Below are positions 61,189-64,000 of a DNA stretch of 64,000 bases, piece by piece. Location of the stretch: contig NZ_FNAP01000005.1 of NCBI RefSeq assembly GCF_900101965.1, positions 203,683 through 267,682 of the forward strand, given 5' to 3'. The first letter of the stretch is position 1. The number at the start of each line of letters is the position of its first letter. Position numbers and translations under genes: made by a program. This DNA is from Rhodospira trueperi. GTDB taxonomy: Bacteria; Pseudomonadota; Alphaproteobacteria; Rhodospirillales; Rhodospirillaceae. A model generated the notes under the pieces. The model searched no databases. It had not been told where the DNA came from and saw only the letters and a list, made by a program, of their open reading frames with translations.

Positions 61189-62544
61189 TCAGGGTGGAGC
61201 GACGCGGGGCGGAGCGTCAACCGCCAGCGTCACATCGTCTCGCACGGTCAAGCACAGGCCGTGCCGGTGCGTCAGGGTGGCGACGCTCTCCGCCAGCGGG
61301 CCGCGCATCAAGGCCGCCGCCGAAGGCGCCACGGTGACGGCCAGCGCGTTCGTGGGGGCCGCCCGTGCCTCGCGCCGGACCATGCGCAGGGCCGCCAGCG
61401 CCTGGGCCGCCGGGCCGGTCAGACGCTCCGCCAGCGCGGGCGCGCGCCGTTCGCGGGTGATCTCCAGCAGGCCGAGACGCGACACCCCAGCCAGACGGGT
61501 CGACGCCGGATCGGCGGCCAGCGCGTCCTCAAGCGCGCGGCGCGCGGGACCGGGCAGACGCGGGCCGTCCGGGATCAGGTCCACCAGGATGGAGCCCGAC
61601 AGACCGCGCAGGCGAAGTTCGCGGGGCAGGGCGGCCAGGGCTTCGGGGTTGGCCGCGCGGGCCGATCCGGACCCGGCGTCCACATCCACGGCGATCAGGG
61701 CCGCCGTCGGCTCGATCACCAAGCGCCCGCCGGAGGGCAGCGGCACGACCGGCGACAGCGCGGCGTCCAGCGCGTCGGCGACGCCGGTCGCCTCGAACAG
61801 GTCGTCGGGGTCGGGGTGCATCCGGACCGGTGGCGGCGGGTCGAGCCACTGCGCGAGGTCCCGGTCCAGGGCGGGACGGGCCACCGCGTCGTCCAGGATC
61901 ACCGTCTCCGGCACCGGATCCGCTGGGCCGAGCAGCCCCCCCCAATCCACCGGCGCCGGCCACACCAGGGCCGGCGCGGTCGCGGCGTCGGCGCGCGCGG
62001 TCATCTCCGTCCAGTGCGTGCGCAGGCGTTCCAGGTCCGCCGCCAGGACATCCGCCGTCGCCCCGGCCGCCGCCGTCCGGGCCACCAGGGAGTCACCCTT
62101 GGCGGCCATGCTCTTGAGCAGGCCGAGCAGCCGCGATCTCTCTGCGGCGTCGGTGATGCGCGACGACACCGCCACCCCGGGGCGGCGCCCCCCCAGGGCC
62201 AGCCGGGGCGAGGTCAGCGCCACGGCCCGCGTCAGCCGCGCTGCCTTGGCGCCGCCATGGGGCTCCGTTCGGGTCGTCTGACGCACCTGGAGCAGGAGGG
62301 GAGCGCCCTCCGTCGGCGCGTCTCCCTTCACCTCGCGGCCATCCAGGAATCCCTCGCCCCACAGCCCCAGATCGACCATCGCCCCGCCGCCCGCGCGCGG
62401 TCCCATGCGGCCGAGCAAAACGGCGCCGGGGTCGGCGGCCCAGACCCGGTGGTGGGTGATGGCGGTCAGGCGGCCGTGATCCAGGCGCGCCGCGCGGGTC
62501 TCGCCGGGTCCGACGGAGACCACCAGGGCGGTCGTCGCCGTCAC
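61189..62544 (-). CDS. Ribonuclease G/E-family protein (short form)
   Basis: Protein of 451 residues resembling the RNase G catalytic region. The metal site is visible as AALIAVDVDAGSG (DxN of RNase E/G reads DxD) and, 40 residues on, SGSILVDLIPDG. LPRELRLRGLSG precedes it as in RNase E. GAMVDLGLWGEGFL near residue 55 marks the S1-like start, but that N-terminal region is short. It likely processes rRNA or mRNA. It begins GTG, overlapping the maf stop (GTGA), and is followed by yacG. Confidence 0.85.
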   Translation of the reverse strand: MTATTALVVSVGPGETRAARLDHGRLTAITHHRVWAADPGAVLLGRMGPRAGGGAMVDLGLWGEGFLDGREVKGDAPTEGAPLLLQVRQTTRTEPHGGAKAARLTRAVALTSPRLALGGRRPGVAVSSRITDAAERSRLLGLLKSMAAKGDSLVARTAAAGATADVLAADLERLRTHWTEMTARADAATAPALVWPAPVDWGGLLGPADPVPETVILDDAVARPALDRDLAQWLDPPPPVRMHPDPDDLFEATGVADALDAALSPVVPLPSGGRLVIEPTAALIAVDVDAGSGSARAANPEALAALPRELRLRGLSGSILVDLIPDGPRLPGPARRALEDALAADPASTRLAGVSRLGLLEITRERRAPALAERLTGPAAQALAALRMVRREARAAPTNALAVTVAPSAAALMRGPLAESVATLTHRHGLCLTVRDDVTLAVDAPPRVAPP

Positions 62545-63140
62545 GGCGCCGGGTAGCCCAGGCCGCGCAACAGCGCCCGGGTCTCGTACAGGGGCAGGCC
62601 GACGACGTTGGAATACGATCCCGACAGCGCGCGCGCGAACCCGGCGGCGCGGCCCTGGATGGCATAGCCGCCGGCCTTGCCGTGCCACTCCCCGCAATCG
62701 AGATATCCGGCCCGTTCGCCGGCATCCAGATGCTTGAAGATGACGCGGGTGTCCACCAGCCGCTCGGCGACGCGGCCGTCCGGCGCGATCAGAGCGACGC
62801 CACCCCAGACGTGATGCGCTTCGCCCGACAGCAGATCCAGGCAGCGCCGAGCGGTCGCGGCGTCCTCCGGCTTGGGCAGGATGCGCCGGCCGCGCGCGAC
62901 CACCGTATCCGCCGCCAGCACGAAGGCACCCGGATGGCGCGCCGCCACGGCCTCCGCCTTGGCGCGCGCCAGACGGCGGGCGTGGTCGCGCGGCAGTTCG
63001 CGGGGCAGCGGGGTTTCGTCGAGATCGGCGGGGTCGACCCGGGCCGGCGTCACGCCGATCTGCGCCAGCAGATCCAGGCGGCGCGGCGAGGCCGAGGCCA
63101 GCACCAGGGGCGGGTCGTCGTGTTCGGGCGCGGCGCCCAT
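62541..63140 (-). CDS. maf: Maf-type nucleoside triphosphate pyrophosphatase
   Basis: Protein of 199 residues that hydrolyses non-canonical or pyrimidine NTPs to NMP and pyrophosphate. LVLASASPRRLDLLAQIGV at the start and VLAADTVVARGRRILPKPEDAATARRCLDLLSGEAHHVW are the conserved metal and substrate sites; GYAIQGRAAGFARALSGSYSNVVGLPL completes the Maf fold. It is 11 bases downstream of infA and overlaps rng by four bases. Confidence 0.94.
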   Translation of the reverse strand: MGAAPEHDDPPLVLASASPRRLDLLAQIGVTPARVDPADLDETPLPRELPRDHARRLARAKAEAVAARHPGAFVLAADTVVARGRRILPKPEDAATARRCLDLLSGEAHHVWGGVALIAPDGRVAERLVDTRVIFKHLDAGERAGYLDCGEWHGKAGGYAIQGRAAGFARALSGSYSNVVGLPLYETRALLRGLGYPAP

Positions 63141-63151
63141 GAACGGGCCGC

Positions 63152-63370
63152 CTACTTGTAGCGGAACGTGATGCGACCCTTGGTCAGGTCGTAGGGAGTC
63201 ATCTCGACGTTGACCCGGTCACCGGCCAGCACGCGGATGCGGTTCTTGCGCATCTTGCCGCTGGTGTGGGCGAGAACCTCGTGGTCATTGTCGAGCTTGA
63301 CGCGGAACATCGCGTTGGGCAGCAGTTCGGTGACGGTGCCGTTGAACTCGATGGCGTCTTCCTTGGCCAT
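63152..63370 (-). CDS. infA: Translation initiation factor IF-1
   Basis: OB-fold protein of 72 residues that binds the 30S A site during initiation. [76 protein letters not shown] sequence is nearly the family consensus, as in [11 protein letters not shown] and [13 protein letters not shown] at the two ends. It heads the infA-maf-rng-yacG operon. The 280 bases upstream, up to the IS element, show no gene and presumably hold its promoter, which I could not pinpoint. Confidence 0.97.
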   Translation of the reverse strand: MAKEDAIEFNGTVTELLPNAMFRVKLDNDHEVLAHTSGKMRKNRIRVLAGDRVNVEMTPYDLTKGRITFRYK

Positions 63371-63652
63371 GCCGTGTCCTTGATCCGTTGATTGGGGCGG
63401 CCATGACATGAACCCGATTCGCGGATCGGTCAAGAGGCCCGGCCAAGCGTCGGCCGGATCGGCACGTGCGGCACGGGCATAACCGGACATCGTGCCCACA
63501 CCTGCCCCACAAGAACGACGGGCGCCATCCTTCGGCGGGTATTCGTGTGCGTCGTTGCGACGTCCGATGTTGCCGGTGTAGCGTCGATGGTGGTTTCTTT
63601 TGGTTTCATGAAGTGATCGTGCCGGGCGGGTTGGCGTGCTCCCGATGGCTTA

Positions 63653-64000
63653 GAGTCTGTCCGGAGACTTTACGATATTTTACAAAGCCGACGCATCATG
63701 AGCCGGATTGATGCGAGCCGGAGGAAGGCGAGGCCTTTGGCGTTACGACACTCCCAATCCTTCGCCAGCCGGCGGCATCGTCCGAGCCAGGCGAATGTGC
63801 GCTCGACAACCCAGCGTTTCGGAAGGACGACGAACCCCTTGGCCCGGTCCGAGCGTTTGACGATCTCCACGTTGACAGCGGAGACGGCCTTCTTGAGACC
63901 GGTTTGGAACTGTTCACCCTGGTAGCCGCCATCGGCAAAGAGTTTCACCAGAAACGGATACAACCCGAACAAGGTGGCCATGACAAGAATGCCGCCATCA
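63653..64000 (-). mobile_element. IS5-type insertion sequence, one end, continuing beyond the window
   Basis: The transposase C-terminus runs off the window edge. The end inside the window is probably near 63653, where GAGTCTGTCCGGAGAC precedes the stop codon and could be the terminal inverted repeat; the other end is not visible for comparison. Confidence 0.75.
63670..64000 (-). CDS. IS5-family DDE transposase (C-terminal part, start outside window)
   Basis: About 109 residues are visible. FADGGYQGEQF holds the second catalytic Asp region, VEIVKRSDRAKGFVVLPKRWVVERTFAWLGRCRRLAKDWE carries the DDE Glu in RWVVERTFAWL with the downstream R/K of the YREK-like signature. This pattern is typical of IS5 (IS427/ISL2-like) transposases. 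The frame remains open to the last base, so the N-terminal part is missing only because of the window edge. Integration lies about 280 bases upstream of infA. Confidence 0.9.
   Translation of the reverse strand, partial: DGGILVMATLFGLYPFLVKLFADGGYQGEQFQTGLKKAVSAVNVEIVKRSDRAKGFVVLPKRWVVERTFAWLGRCRRLAKDWECRNAKGLAFLRLASIRLMMRRLCKIS

Overview
This is a GC-rich chromosomal window from an alphaproteobacterium, most likely a member of the Rhodospirillales. That placement is inferred from gene order and regulatory type: lptD-surA-pdxA-rsmA facing gmk-yicC, glnK-amtB behind a sigma-54 promoter, infA-maf-rng-yacG, and a SAM-II type riboswitch in front of metZ. No rRNA is present to confirm it. One tRNA (Gln, UUG) is present.

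Layout. 1-3.5 kb: the end of a DHA2-type exporter, two small metal-binding proteins, metZ (minus strand) with its riboswitch, and a lone MazE-type antitoxin. 3.6-7.8 kb: a Dpp/Opp-type ABC importer operon (two permeases, two ATPases) with no binding protein; a REP-like hairpin element has inserted between dppC and dppD. 7.9-14.4 kb: an unknown protein, two murein enzymes (MepA and an L,D-transpeptidase lipoprotein), a HigBA toxin-antitoxin pair, a HAD nucleotidase, a gap with a strong minus-strand terminator, and a periplasmic sugar dehydrogenase. 14.5-22 kb: a PAS histidine kinase, a uracil-DNA glycosylase with a GST, a Bcr/CflA exporter, a cyclase-family hydrolase, a mini-metalloprotease, PCD, a LysE exporter and tRNA-Gln.

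22.1-37.4 kb is an exopolysaccharide locus, nearly all on the minus strand. Read in its own direction it has a membrane GT2, then a priming sugar transferase fused to a PilZ-like domain, a Wza-type lipoprotein, a Wzz/GumC chain-length protein, a FemAB/BioF2-like acyltransferase, a 48-codon coupled small ORF, an O-antigen-ligase/Wzy protein, two GT4 enzymes, a GNAT protein of lower GC, a secreted GH-A-like protein, a MurJ/MOP flippase and a CpsD-like ATPase whose Walker A lysine is missing. Together these would prime, extend, flip, polymerise, modify and export a surface polysaccharide, with a possible c-di-GMP input at the first step. The locus lies between tRNA-Gln and pgsA and is bordered by repeats.

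38.2-64 kb is mainly housekeeping: pgsA-moeA-moaD-moaE, folD, purU, glnK-amtB, lptD-surA-pdxA-rsmA, gmk-yicC, argE followed by a degenerate PLP-fold protein, a PuuB-type oxidase with TrpB2, a CMD-family protein, and the infA-maf-rng-yacG-(QueF-like)-(J-domain protein) operon. The window ends inside an IS5-type insertion sequence.

The most unusual items are the sugar transferase-PilZ fusion, the hidden small ORF at 30.6 kb, several homologues of known enzymes that lack key residues (CpsD-like, UDG, threonine synthase-like, QueF-like, GH-A-like), a two-hairpin repeat whose ends supply the stop codons of two convergent genes, and an orphan terminator that points to an unannotated minus-strand RNA near 12.8-13.1 kb.
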